Assembly (NCBI GenBank): GCA_036507955.1
Contig: DATCIH010000116.1
Coordinates: 69,015 to 133,014, forward strand
Direction: 5' to 3'
Origin: DATCIH01 sp036507955
Lineage (GTDB): Bacteria; Bacillota; Clostridia; Clostridiales; Clostridiaceae
Length of the DNA stretch: 64,000 nucleotides
Below are positions 8,943-18,011 of this stretch, piece after piece; positions within the stretch are counted from its first letter, which is position 1; each line of letters begins with the position of its first letter. The notes under the pieces were generated by a model. It was given only the letters and a program-made list of their open reading frames with translations. It ran no database searches and was not told the origin of the DNA. A program made the translations under genes and the position numbers.

Positions 8943-8974
8943 AAGCCGAACACCTATTAGCAGATGTTCGGCTT
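8943..8974 (-). terminator. Intercistronic hairpin between xylF and xylG
   Basis: AAGCCGAACA and its exact complement enclose a 12-base loop. The tail on the minus strand is only TTTAAAG, so it is more likely a transcript-stabilising or leaky attenuating hairpin that keeps the binding protein in excess over XylGH than a full terminator. Confidence 0.6.
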
Positions 8975-8996
8975 CAAAAGTGTAATTATTTTTATT

Positions 8997-10079
8997 TTAC
9001 TGTAGATCAGCTTCAGTATAATATCCGCTATCCACAAGTATTGCTTTGTAGTTAGTCTTGTCTGCATAAACTGGATCACATAGGAAGGAAGGAACTACTT
9101 TTATGCCGTTATCATAGGTTTTTGTATCATTTACAGTAGCCGTTTTCCCTTGAAGTATTGCATCAACCATTTCAACAACTTTAGCTGCAAGTGTTCTTGT
9201 ATCTTTAAATATTGACATAGATTGTTGATCTGCAAGCATTGCCTTTACATTTGGCTTGTCACAGTCTTGACCAGTCAAAATTGGATAAGGCTTAGCAGCA
9301 GTTCCATAACCAGAATTCTTAAGTGAAGCAACTATACCAATTGCTAAACTATCATTAGGTGATAGAACAACATCTAGTTTAGCACCCTTTGCATAAGTGG
9401 ATGTAATTAAAGTATCCATTCTTAATTGTGCTTTAGCTGAATCCCATCCTGGTATAGCAATAGTTGTGAACTCCTTTTGTTTGCTACCTACAACAAGTTT
9501 ACCACTTGTAATGTATGGGGTTAATATACTCATAGCACCATTAAAGAAGAATGTAGCATTGTTATCATCTGGTGATCCACCAAATAATTCGATGTTGAAA
9601 GGACCTTTCCCATCTTTAAGACCAAGTTTAGTCTCAATATATTGGCCCTGAATAACTCCAACCTTGAAATTGTCAAAGGTTGCATAATAATCTACGTTTG
9701 AGGTTTTCATAATTAATCGATCATAAGCTACAACTTTAATGCCGTTATCTCCTGCTTTTTTAAGAACATCTGTTAGAGCTGATCCATCAATAGCAGCAAT
9801 TACAAGGACTTTACATCCCAAAGTTATCATGTTTTCAATCCCTTGAACCTGTGTGTTAACATCATTGTTTGCATATTGCAACTCAACTTTGTAACCCTTA
9901 GCTTCCAATTGCTTCTTCATGTTAGTACCATCTTGGTTCCAACGCTGAAGGGACTGTGTTGGCATAGAAACACCAATAAGTTTTACTTTAGATGTTGTAC
10001 TTTTAGTGCCTCCTACTTTACAACCAGCTAGACTTAAACACATAATTATAGTCATTATTGCAGCGATAAGTTTTTTCAT
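8997..10079 (-). CDS. xylF: Xylose-type sugar-binding lipoprotein XylF
   Basis: The 360-residue type-1 periplasmic-binding protein starts with a lipoprotein signal (Lys-Lys, hydrophobic core, LSLAGC with lipid Cys near residue 20). Downstream features include GVSMPTQSLQRWNQDG, ITLGCKVLVIAAIDG, KVVAYDRLI and LTGQDCDKPNVKAML, typical of the ChvE/XylF/MmsE branch. It catches the sugar outside the membrane and delivers it to XylGH. The AAGGGGG site ahead of ATG 10079 is strong. Upstream (10080-10218) lies a gap after yesN that is long enough for its own promoter, so the transporter is probably switched by YesN. Confidence 0.92.
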   Translation of the reverse strand: MKKLIAAIMTIIMCLSLAGCKVGGTKSTTSKVKLIGVSMPTQSLQRWNQDGTNMKKQLEAKGYKVELQYANNDVNTQVQGIENMITLGCKVLVIAAIDGSALTDVLKKAGDNGIKVVAYDRLIMKTSNVDYYATFDNFKVGVIQGQYIETKLGLKDGKGPFNIELFGGSPDDNNATFFFNGAMSILTPYITSGKLVVGSKQKEFTTIAIPGWDSAKAQLRMDTLITSTYAKGAKLDVVLSPNDSLAIGIVASLKNSGYGTAAKPYPILTGQDCDKPNVKAMLADQQSMSIFKDTRTLAAKVVEMVDAILQGKTATVNDTKTYDNGIKVVPSFLCDPVYADKTNYKAILVDSGYYTEADLQ

Positions 10080-10218
10080 AAATTTTCCCCCTTAAATTAA
10101 TATTTCTTAATGTCATATTACTATATGTATACGTTTAACCCAACGTAATTATATGCTAATAACTAATCAAATACTGCTGAGTTAATAAATATAAATGCTA
10201 TAGTAAAGCAAGAAAATG

Positions 10219-11472
10219 CTATTTTGATTTAAATTCTGATGGACTGAGTCCCGCATATTTTTTAAACACCTTGCTGAAATAATTGGGGTCACTATAACCA
10301 ACTAAATAACAAACTTCTTTGATACTCATTATATCGTTTTTAAGAAGTTCTTTTGCTTTGTTTGTTCTAACTATATTGATGTAATCAGAAAAATTACATC
10401 CTACAATCTCTTTGAAGGATCTACTAAAGTAGTAAGCACTCAAGTTAAATTTTGCTGAGGTTTTTTCAAGATCTATTTCTTCTTGAAGGTTGTCTATAAT
10501 ATATTGCTCTACTGCTTTAAAAAGAGCAACTTTTTCCCCTTCAGCATATCCTAGATTTTCAGCTTTAACTATATCTCCAAAATAAACAATCTTATTACTA
10601 TCTGATATATGTTCTAAGGAAGTGCAAGCTTCCTCATAAGATTGGGAAAGCTGCTCCAAACTACTACGAAAGACACCAATTCCTAGGTTAAGGGATACAT
10701 TAAAAACTTTTTTTACTTCTCGCCTGATAGCTTCCGCAAGACTAATGGAGTTGAATTTCACGCTATCTTCTTCTAAATCACCATTTATTTGAATAAAATA
10801 AACGAATTTTTTTGTGAAGAGGTAACTTCCAATAGCTCTAGATCTATGATTAATGTATTCCTTTATAAATTCACCAACCTGAAATTTAAAATTCTCCTCC
10901 AAAATGAGATCCTTTAACTCAGCTACAATAGAATAACCATTTTTAAAATCTAAATTTAGATATTTCAAGTAGGTTTCAAAATCTATTAAATGAAGGTTAT
11001 TATTAATAATTGAATAACTTAATTCATTCTCTAAAATTGGAATTAGGTTATAAAGCTTTTCCTGGTTCTCAATTTCACTTCGTCTTTTCTCCTTTTCATT
11101 GTTAACAAAGCTCACTGCTTCTGTTATTTTTTCTATAATATCCACCTTGCTGAAGGGTTTTAAAATATACTGTTTTACATTATATTTTACAGCTTCTATT
11201 GCAAAGTCAAAATAATCGTAAGCGGTAAGAATTATAATATAAGTATTAGGTAGAAATTTATTAATTTCTTGAGTAGCCTTAAGCCCATTTATACCTGGCA
11301 TTTTTATATCACTGATAATAATATCAGGTCTAAATCGTTCTGACATTTCTATTGCTTCTCTTCCATTTCGTGCCTCATATATTTCAAACATGTCCTTAAA
11401 TTCTGTAGTTATCATATTAACTATTGAATCTCTATCATATTTTTCATCATCAGCTATCAGTAAATTTAACAT
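10219..11472 (-). CDS. yesN: AraC-type response regulator YesN of the xylose three-component system
   Basis: The 417-residue regulator has an N-terminal receiver (ADDEKYDRD acidic pocket, phosphoacceptor Asp in ISDIKMPG near residue 55, KPF at the end) and a C-terminal pair of AraC helix-turn-helix motifs (about 315-417, ending SPSEFK). Partnered with LytS (overlap 7 bp) and XylFII. In Clostridium beijerinckii the same trio senses xylose and activates xylFGH. The gene order here is the same, so its target is likely the xylF upstream region. The middle of the protein is unremarkable for YesN-family regulators. Confidence 0.88.
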   Translation of the reverse strand: MLNLLIADDEKYDRDSIVNMITTEFKDMFEIYEARNGREAIEMSERFRPDIIISDIKMPGINGLKATQEINKFLPNTYIIILTAYDYFDFAIEAVKYNVKQYILKPFSKVDIIEKITEAVSFVNNEKEKRRSEIENQEKLYNLIPILENELSYSIINNNLHLIDFETYLKYLNLDFKNGYSIVAELKDLILEENFKFQVGEFIKEYINHRSRAIGSYLFTKKFVYFIQINGDLEEDSVKFNSISLAEAIRREVKKVFNVSLNLGIGVFRSSLEQLSQSYEEACTSLEHISDSNKIVYFGDIVKAENLGYAEGEKVALFKAVEQYIIDNLQEEIDLEKTSAKFNLSAYYFSRSFKEIVGCNFSDYINIVRTNKAKELLKNDIMSIKEVCYLVGYSDPNYFSKVFKKYAGLSPSEFKSK

Positions 11473-12947
11473 ATATTTTTCATCTCCTTTATAGGAATTT
11501 TCAAATAAACCTTTGTACCAATACCTTCCTCACTTTCTATATTAAAAATATCTTTTTCCTCATAAATAAGCTCAAGCCTTCGAACTACACTTCTTATGCC
11601 GATACTAGTGGTGTGACCAGTATGTAGTAGTTCCGTTTCCTCAGAAATGATTTTATTTAAGGTTACTTTATCTATACCACATCCATTATCCTCAATCAGC
11701 ACCGTGCAGAAATCACCTTGCTCATAAATATCTATATTGATAATTCCGCCCTCTTCTTTAGGTTCTATACCATGTATAAATGCGTTTTCAACAAAAGGCT
11801 GGAGCGTCATCCCTGGAACCATTACTTTGCTCAAATCTCCTCTAATTCGAAGATTAAATTTAATTCTTTCCTCATATCTGAGCTCTTGGATAAACATATA
11901 TTGCTTAACTACATTAACCTCTTCCTCCAAAGATGCGTTTCTGTCCATCATTCTCAGGCTGTACCTAAGTATTCCTGAAACGGAGGTAATAAGACTTTCT
12001 GTTTGCAGAGCATTTTCCTTTATTGCAGTCTGATTGATACAATTAAGAGTATTAAATAAAAAATGGGGATTAATTTGGGATTGTAAAACTTTAAGTTGAG
12101 ATTGCTTTAGAGCATTCTGATATTTCAACAAATTCATTTCCTCATTCCTTAATTTTAACTCTAGCTCAGCATTTTCCTTTATAGAGTTTATATATTTTTT
12201 CACATCATTTATCATTTTACTGAAGGCCTCGGATAATATATCAATTTCATAGATGTTAATCTTCTTGCCCTTATAAAAGGAAAAATCACCATTGGATACT
12301 TTTTTCGATGTATCTACCAATTCATGAAGTTTTCCTAATATGTCTTTAAGAAATAATACGGTATACACTAAGCTTATTAACAGAGCAGTGATTATATAAA
12401 TTATTAGTACTTTATATATATAATTTTCTTTTTCTTTAAACTTACTATAAACTTGATTATTATAACGTAGATAACTGTCACTTAATTTTGAAATGAAAGT
12501 ATTACAATAAGAGAAAATATCCTTAGATGAAATATAATCATCATAATATAAATCAATTCCGCCTTGATTAGATAAAATTTTAAGAGTAGCATCGCCTGAG
12601 GTTTTATAACTTCTTAAGGAATTTAATAAGTCTCTTAATATATATCTGCTTTCAAGATCTGAATTATCTTGAAGGGATATTACAGCATTTATTGCTTTTG
12701 AATAGTTCTTCTCATAAAGATCTTTACTTTGGCTGGAATTTACCAGAATATAATTGTTATAATTTTTAAAAGAATCATTAAGATAGTTTTCAATCTGATT
12801 TGTAGTACTCATTTTATTTAGCATAATATCATAAGTGTTAGTTATTTGTTTACTAATGATTAAGGATACAACACTATTAGTAGATATTGGTATGATTATA
12901 ATAATTACAAAAATAATAAACTTTCTTTTTAAGCTACTTGTTTTCAT
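11466..12947 (-). CDS. lytS: LytS-type sensor histidine kinase of the xylose three-component system
   Basis: The 493-residue kinase has two membrane segments (about residues 10-32 and 178-200) around an extracellular helical domain, a HAMP-like linker, the phosphoacceptor box LQSQINPHFLFNTL and an ATPase domain with FVENAFIHGI and EDNGCGID. This is the His_kinase/HATPase architecture paired with AraC-type regulators. It overlaps xylFII by 14 bp and yesN by 7 bp, so the three are translated together. In the characterised clostridial system the XylFII protein docks onto the extracellular part of LytS; the same is expected here. Confidence 0.88.
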   Translation of the reverse strand: MKTSSLKRKFIIFVIIIIIPISTNSVVSLIISKQITNTYDIMLNKMSTTNQIENYLNDSFKNYNNYILVNSSQSKDLYEKNYSKAINAVISLQDNSDLESRYILRDLLNSLRSYKTSGDATLKILSNQGGIDLYYDDYISSKDIFSYCNTFISKLSDSYLRYNNQVYSKFKEKENYIYKVLIIYIITALLISLVYTVLFLKDILGKLHELVDTSKKVSNGDFSFYKGKKINIYEIDILSEAFSKMINDVKKYINSIKENAELELKLRNEEMNLLKYQNALKQSQLKVLQSQINPHFLFNTLNCINQTAIKENALQTESLITSVSGILRYSLRMMDRNASLEEEVNVVKQYMFIQELRYEERIKFNLRIRGDLSKVMVPGMTLQPFVENAFIHGIEPKEEGGIINIDIYEQGDFCTVLIEDNGCGIDKVTLNKIISEETELLHTGHTTSIGIRSVVRRLELIYEEKDIFNIESEEGIGTKVYLKIPIKEMKNIC

Positions 12948-13923
12948 TATTACTATCCTCTTGACCTTTCATATATTCTAAAAGATTATCCTTGCTAACT
13001 ACCATAACATCAGTAAGAAATATACCTGTTGTAGTCTTGCCCTCCAAATTATCCATTATAATATTTACTGCCTTATAGCCCATATCATATGGTTTTTGTA
13101 CTATCGTAGATGAAATAACTCCATTTTTTATATAATCTAGGGTCTCAGGCAAATCATCAAAACATACAATCTTTACCTTTCCATTGAGCCCCATACTGTT
13201 TAATGCCTTAGCTGCACCTTGACCATCTAATGCTGAAGTGCAAAATATAGCTTTAATATCTTTGTCTTTCGTAACAATTTTTTTAGCTGCCAGCTCTGCT
13301 TCTAATAGATAGGAGTCTGATGATTCAATATCGGATATAATAATTTTGGAATCACTTTTTATATAATCAGTAAATCCTTTTACCCTCTCAATCTGGTTCT
13401 TAACACTTTCTCCCCCCATAATAATTCCAACATTTCCATTAGAGCCAATTTGTCTAATCATTTCTTTAGCACCCATGATACCAGCCGCCACGTTGTCTGT
13501 ACCAACGTAAGCTAAACGTTTACTATTTTCTGCATCTGAGTCAACTGTTACAATTGGAATACCCCCGGTAATTACTTTATCAATTATAGGCTTGTACCTA
13601 TCTTCATCTTGAACGTAAGCAATAATTCCACTTACCTTAGCCGCGTAGGCTGAATTTATAAATTTTATTCCTTCTTCCACACTGGCTGTGTCAGGTCCTT
13701 CAAAATCAATAATTGCATTTCTTTGTTTAGCTGCTTTTTCTGCGCCAAGTTTTATATATTGCCAATAAGGATTTGAGTATACATGGCAAATAAGTGTTAT
13801 CTTAGGCTTGATTTTTTCAGATATAATTTTAGGTGTTTGTAGACTGGTAAGAAGTAACACGTTGAATATCACGAAGAAAAGGATTATTAAAAAATATCTT
13901 GAAAACTTTAGAAGATTATTCAC
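12934..13923 (-). CDS. xylFII: Membrane-anchored sugar-binding sensor XylFII
   Basis: The product is a type-1 periplasmic-binding protein (about 330 residues) with a single N-terminal hydrophobic anchor (KFSRYFLIILFFVIFNVLLL) and no lipobox, as expected of a sensor subunit and not a transport subunit. The ligand domain has ITLICHVYSNPYWQ and VTVDSDAENSKRLAYVGTDN. I place the start at GTG 13923 because AGGGGTGG lies just upstream; the longer frame to 13992 adds residues that do not fit a binding protein. It heads the locus, upstream of lytS and yesN. Role by precedent: binds xylose outside and turns on LytS. Confidence 0.85.
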   Translation of the reverse strand: MNNLLKFSRYFLIILFFVIFNVLLLTSLQTPKIISEKIKPKITLICHVYSNPYWQYIKLGAEKAAKQRNAIIDFEGPDTASVEEGIKFINSAYAAKVSGIIAYVQDEDRYKPIIDKVITGGIPIVTVDSDAENSKRLAYVGTDNVAAGIMGAKEMIRQIGSNGNVGIIMGGESVKNQIERVKGFTDYIKSDSKIIISDIESSDSYLLEAELAAKKIVTKDKDIKAIFCTSALDGQGAAKALNSMGLNGKVKIVCFDDLPETLDYIKNGVISSTIVQKPYDMGYKAVNIIMDNLEGKTTTGIFLTDVMVVSKDNLLEYMKGQEDSNNENK

Positions 13924-14034
13924 TTGTTTCCACCCCTGATAAATATATTTATAAAAATATGTATGTATTAATATTATAGAATTAAAATTCAAATAACTCC
14001 AATACTTTATTTAATCTTCTAATTTTTTTAACAA

Positions 14035-14078
14035 AAATTAAAGTGATATCTATTATAAAATAAATATCACTTTAATTT
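14035..14078 (-). terminator. Terminator after lipoprotein copy 1
   Basis: A perfect 15-bp stem (AAATTAAAGTGATAT) with a 14-base loop follows the lipoprotein frame on the minus strand and ends in TTTAATTTTTG. Confidence 0.7.
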
Positions 14079-14092
14079 CATATACATTGTTA

Positions 14093-14918
14093 TTAACCTT
14101 TAGTAAACAAATAATCTTTCCATACTGGGCTATTTTTAATCATATTTGCCTCCACTGCCTCATAAGGAATAGCCATCTCTAGGTGGTCCCCAATTGCATG
14201 TGGAACTTCAATGCTTAGTATGACCCCATACTTAGTCAATTTGTAATTTGCATCATTTTTTTGAAATAAATCCACTAAATCTTTATTAGAGTATTGGCTT
14301 TCAATAGTTTCTTTAAGATTAACGCCGGATTTTTCCAAATCCAAATCATCTCTAGAGTTTGAATAAATACCTGATTTAAATGCTTCAACAAAGTGATCAT
14401 CAATGATAAAAATATCTTTTAAAGGCAAGGTATCAACTTCACTCAATGTAGTGTTTTGGGTATGATATATATTAACTGGATAAGCAGCTTTTTCAAAATA
14501 AGAGGTTCCTTGATAGGAAATGCTGAGTACCTTGTTATCGTCCCCCCCCCAGTTCATATTTCAAATCCAGAGAATAAGTACCCATATCCTCTGCTCCCAT
14601 TCTAAGTGATTCCAATTCTGTTTTAATATTTTCCTGTATAACTTTATTTACCAAATCCGCCTTAGTTGGATTGCTTGCCTTGTTAAGCTGTGGGAATTCT
14701 ATACTGATTCCCTTCTCTGTATAGGTTTCATTAAAAAAACTATAAGTAAAATCTGCTTTTTCTTCAGAAGTGTTATTTCCCACAACACTTGCATCTTTAC
14801 TGCCAGCAGATTCTACCGCCATCACATCTGATGATGTTTCCTTTACCTTACATGCAACAAGACTTGTAGCTAGTATGAAAATGATCGCTAGTACCAAGCT
14901 TTTTTCAATTTTTTTCAT
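14093..14918 (-). pseudogene. DUF3298-like lipoprotein, copy 1, out of frame at a G9 tract (possible phase-OFF gene)
   Basis: ATG 14918 starts a lipoprotein signal (KKIEKSLVLAII..., lipobox SLVAC, Cys near residue 23). The reading frame runs to a run of nine G (14542-14550 on the minus strand), after which it hits TAA at once. The second half continues in another frame to 14093, with TKYGVILSIEVPHAIGDHLEMAIPYE resembling the C-terminal half of DUF3298/PdaC-like proteins. With 8 or 11 G the two parts join into one protein of about 274 residues. A second copy lies at 31502-32253 with ten G. The downstream terminator is its own. I infer slipped-strand switching, but a sequencing error or decay is possible. 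Confidence 0.75.
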
Positions 14919-14979
14919 GTTTAGCCTCCATACTCTTTATATTATAAAAAATAAATACACTGACTTCTGCAGCTAAATA

Positions 14980-15038
14980 GACAAACAAACAGCCTTGATG
15001 CCTTGTAAATAGAGGCTTTAAGTCTGTTTGTTTTTGTC
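14980..15038 (-). terminator. Terminator-like hairpin downstream of the transposase remnant
   Basis: GACAAACAAACAG and CTGTTTGTTTTTGTC are arms of an imperfect stem with an inner GCCT/AGGC pair. It may be the terminator or one end of the decayed insertion sequence. Confidence 0.4.
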
Positions 15039-15046
15039 ATAAAGTC

Positions 15047-15723
15047 TTAGTGTAACAGGACTTTTTTGACCATTCCTAAATATTTTTTTATTTCTCCTAG
15101 AGTAAGCATTTTTTTGCTGAAATCTATGTTTAAATTTTCTCCAATGTCTTTTAATACTTCGTCATAATAAGCAAACAGGTAGTAGTTCTGTTTTACATGT
15201 GAGCATTCTGCTTTTGAAAGACTTTCTAAGATTCTTGTAATGCTGTATTTGTGTTCTGTTTTCATTTCAAGTATTCTTGCAATGACCAATTCGAAGCAGG
15301 AGCAAGAAGTCTAGAAAATACTAGCATCATCATAATGGTATCAGCATCATATTCTTCCTTGGAATGACGTTGTCGGTTAGTAAGGAATGTATGAATACCC
15401 AATTCGTGATAAATCTTGCTGAGTGCAGCATAACCGAAATTTTTCCTAGAATCCGAATTTAATTCAAGCATTTCATTTTTAGCGATGGAAAAGGTAATGT
15501 CAGCATTGCCTTGCAAACGCTGCTCATCCATTTGATTAGCTTCATTAGTAAAAAAGACTATAGGATCATCATATTCTTTCTCAAGTTCATCTAAATATCC
15601 AAGTGATTTAACTGTAATGGCATTAGCCCGTTTTTTATTTTTATCCCAATAACTTTGGACGATTGAAAGGTAGGTACGACCAGTTTTTTTTAGTAACTTT
15701 TCTAAGGTACATAAGCATCTCAT
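15047..15723 (-). pseudogene. IS1634-family transposase remnant, internally deleted
   Basis: The 5' part (15723 to about 15275) encodes an N-terminal transposase segment with YLSIVQSYWDKNKKRA and the closing LAPASNWSLQEYL. The rest continues in another frame from about 15289 to 15047 with IARILEMKTEHKYSI, a C-terminal helical segment of the same kind of transposase (IS4/IS1634 group, normally about 550 residues). About 300 residues with the catalytic DDE core are missing, so it is inactive. It lies between the lipoprotein copy and a GH125 remnant. A hairpin at 15809-15843 may mark the other end. Confidence 0.65.
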
Positions 15724-15808
15724 ATAAATAACAATAATTAATATACTAATTATACCATAATATCCTATATATGTTGAGCATATTATGACATATAATTTAA
15801 ATAAAAAT

Positions 15809-15843
15809 ACCCGAAACCACCAGTAAAATCAGTGGATTCGGGT
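15809..15843. repeat. Hairpin near the right side of the IS remnant
   Basis: ACCCGAAACCAC and GTGGATTCGGGT pair with one mismatch around an 11-base loop. It might be a terminator or an insertion-sequence end. Confidence 0.4.
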
Positions 15844-15919
15844 TATACTAATCTAAATTTTGCTGCAAAACTATGGAGAATAAATTAAAAAGCTAAAGTT
15901 CTAGAAGGTTAATAAAGAA

Positions 15920-15948
15920 TTGACATAGTATATTATATATTATATATT
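15920..15948 (+). promoter_or_regulatory. Consensus sigma-A-like promoter, now in front of a decayed gene
   Basis: TTGACA (15920-15925), 17-base spacer, TATATT (15943-15948). It points at the GH125 remnant and may still feed the yesN gene at 16458. Confidence 0.5.
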
Positions 15949-16091
15949 TATAGAGTATATAATATATGAATAATATGCACGCTATATCTATTAATTGGTA
16001 TATATTATATTTAATGGTGTTATAAAAAAGTGATTACTTTATCAATGAAACAAATTAAAAGTAGCCTAATAAAGAGACAATAAGGAATAAT

Positions 16092-16318
16092 GGTATTGAA
16101 GCAGATACATTGAAAAATGAAGGCTTGGGTACAAGTGTCACCGTTACCAAAATGACTTGATCAGGGTTTCGTCCAAGCTTGCTCTCCATACTCTCTATAG
16201 GTTATAGGAAAATAGATGACATAGGAAGTCCACCTACTCCGCCAGGTTACATATGGCCTATTTCATTGCTTATGCAAGCATTAGCATCTAATAGTAATGA
16301 TAAAATTAAAACGTAATT
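16092..16318 (+). pseudogene. GH125 alpha-mannosidase remnant
   Basis: One frame reads ADTLKNEGLGTSVTVTKMT, then TGA (16158-16160) where the family has Trp, then SGFRPS, and after an in-frame loss of several hundred residues IDDIGSPPTPPGYIWPISLL and MQALAS, ending at TAA 16318. Both blocks match glycoside hydrolase family 125 (MTWSGFRPS and IGSPHTP-GYIWP), an exo-alpha-1,6-mannosidase family. The middle, with the catalytic residues, is gone. It lies directly upstream of the yesNM-Gfo/Idh-GRE regulon, which suggests the locus once dealt with mannosides. Confidence 0.72.
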
Positions 16319-16457
16319 GAAATTTCAGAAGAAACAGATGCAGAGCTAATTTAACAAATAGTATTCTTCTTATCTTAAATACATGTAATATACTCCATGT
16401 AGAGGCTTCATTTGAGTAGTTTTGGTGAATAATATTTATTAAGAAAGAGGGGATATC
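16319..16457. other. Region upstream of yesN (GRE locus)
   Basis: Contains a few more codons resembling the decayed mannosidase tail and then the leader of yesN. The TTG start at 16458 is preceded by AGAGGGG. Confidence 0.35.
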
Positions 16458-18011
16458 TTGTATAATTTCTTGATAGTGGATGATGAAAAAATAGAAAGAG
16501 ATGGTATAAAATTCTTAATTAATAAGTATAAGTTTGAAATAAATATATTAGAAGCTCAAAATGGTGAAAAAGCATTGAATCTAATAAAGAGTAATCATGT
16601 TGATATTTTATTTACAGATATTAGAATGCCTTTTATGGACGGATTAGAACTAGCTAAAAGGGCTAAAGTTTGCAATCGTGATATCAAAATAATATTTTAT
16701 ACTGCATATAGTGATTTTGAATATGCAAAAAAGGCCATAACAATAGGTGTTGTAGACTATATTTTGAAGCCAGTTAATGTGAAGGAATTTATAGAAGTTG
16801 TAAATGGTATTATAGAGAAATGTATAAATGAGGAGAAAGAGAAGAAAAATCATGAACAAATAATAAAAGGAATTGATATTGGAATTAAATACGAAAAGGT
16901 AAAAATACTGTTTAACCTTATTAATGGGATTAATATTAATAATATGATAGATAAAGATGAATTACCATTTAATAAAGAATTTATTAATAAATATACGAGA
17001 ATGATTATTCTGGACTTTAAAAATAAGTTTCTTGAAAACAATTTCATTGATATTCATCCAAAGATAGAAAAAATTATAGGTTATGATTATGAATATATAG
17101 ATTTAAATCAATATCAAGGTATTATATTTTTAAAAGACGATAAACTAAGCAATGATGAACTGGAAGAAATGGCTGAAAGTATAATAGAACAAATAAATAA
17201 AGATAACAAATGCCCGGTTTGTATAGTATTTAGCAGATATATTAATAACTCCGACAATATATACGAAGAATATTGCAATATGGAACAGGTAATGGAATAT
17301 AAATTTTTTTTAGGTGATAATTCTATTATATTTACTGACAAGCATTATGTCAAAAATAGTAATGAGGATATAAATATAAAGAGCAATTTAAATAATATTT
17401 ATGCTTATATAAAAAAGAATGACTACTATAGTGCTGAGAGAAATCTGGAACTTTTGATTAAAGAGATTAAAGAACAAAGTAATAATTCGCCTGCATATGT
17501 AAAATTCATTTTTGGTGATATATTAACTAAGATAATTCAAAGTACTCAAAATTTAGAAAACGACTATATAAAAAAATGCGTAGAAATAGTATATAAAAGC
17601 TGTAACCTATATGAAATAGCTAGCACACTTACCTCAGTATTGCAAACTTTAGAGAATATAAAAATGTCCCAAGCTAAACAATTAAATAGTAAAGCTGTTG
17701 AGGAAGTTAAACAGATTATAGAAAAAAACTATTCAGCAGATATCAGCTTAGAATTTCTGGCAGGAAGTGTATATTTTACAACAAGCTATTTAAGCTATCT
17801 TTTTAAAAAAGAAGTAGGTACGAGTCTTATAAAATATATCACTTCCTTTAGGCTAAATAAAGCAAAAGAATTGTTAGAAAACACAAATATGAAAATAGTA
17901 GATATTTGCAAAAGCGTGGGATATACAAATGTTTCTTATTTTATTTTGAACTTTAAGGGCTATTTTGGTGTTAGTCCGTCAAAATATAGAAATAAGGAGG
18001 TTATAGATTGA
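16458..18011 (+). CDS. YesN-type AraC response regulator of the GRE locus
   Basis: The 517-residue regulator has a receiver domain (VDDEKIERDG, phosphoacceptor Asp in FTDIRMPF near residue 55, KPVN) and a C-terminal AraC helix-turn-helix pair (about 415-515, with YLSYLFKKEVGTS and YTNVSYFI, ending GVSPSKYR). The TTG start at 16458 has an AGAGGGG site. Its last four bases overlap the TTG of the histidine kinase gene, so the two are coupled. It likely switches on the Gfo/Idh-GRE operon that starts 1.97 kb downstream and perhaps the divergent transporter. Its ligand is unknown. Confidence 0.85.
   Translation: MYNFLIVDDEKIERDGIKFLINKYKFEINILEAQNGEKALNLIKSNHVDILFTDIRMPFMDGLELAKRAKVCNRDIKIIFYTAYSDFEYAKKAITIGVVDYILKPVNVKEFIEVVNGIIEKCINEEKEKKNHEQIIKGIDIGIKYEKVKILFNLINGININNMIDKDELPFNKEFINKYTRMIILDFKNKFLENNFIDIHPKIEKIIGYDYEYIDLNQYQGIIFLKDDKLSNDELEEMAESIIEQINKDNKCPVCIVFSRYINNSDNIYEEYCNMEQVMEYKFFLGDNSIIFTDKHYVKNSNEDINIKSNLNNIYAYIKKNDYYSAERNLELLIKEIKEQSNNSPAYVKFIFGDILTKIIQSTQNLENDYIKKCVEIVYKSCNLYEIASTLTSVLQTLENIKMSQAKQLNSKAVEEVKQIIEKNYSADISLEFLAGSVYFTTSYLSYLFKKEVGTSLIKYITSFRLNKAKELLENTNMKIVDICKSVGYTNVSYFILNFKGYFGVSPSKYRNKEVID

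Larger units (their letters stand above)
15724..16070. other. AT-rich intergenic region with hairpin and strong promoter-like sequence
   Basis: About 350 bp without a gene. It contains the hairpin at 15809-15843, a consensus promoter at 15920-15948 and alternating AT tracts. No small frame looked convincing. Confidence 0.5.

Noticed and set aside
10080..10218. A cre site at TGTATACGTTTAAC upstream of xylF
   Set aside because: Two mismatches at key positions; too weak to list as a feature.
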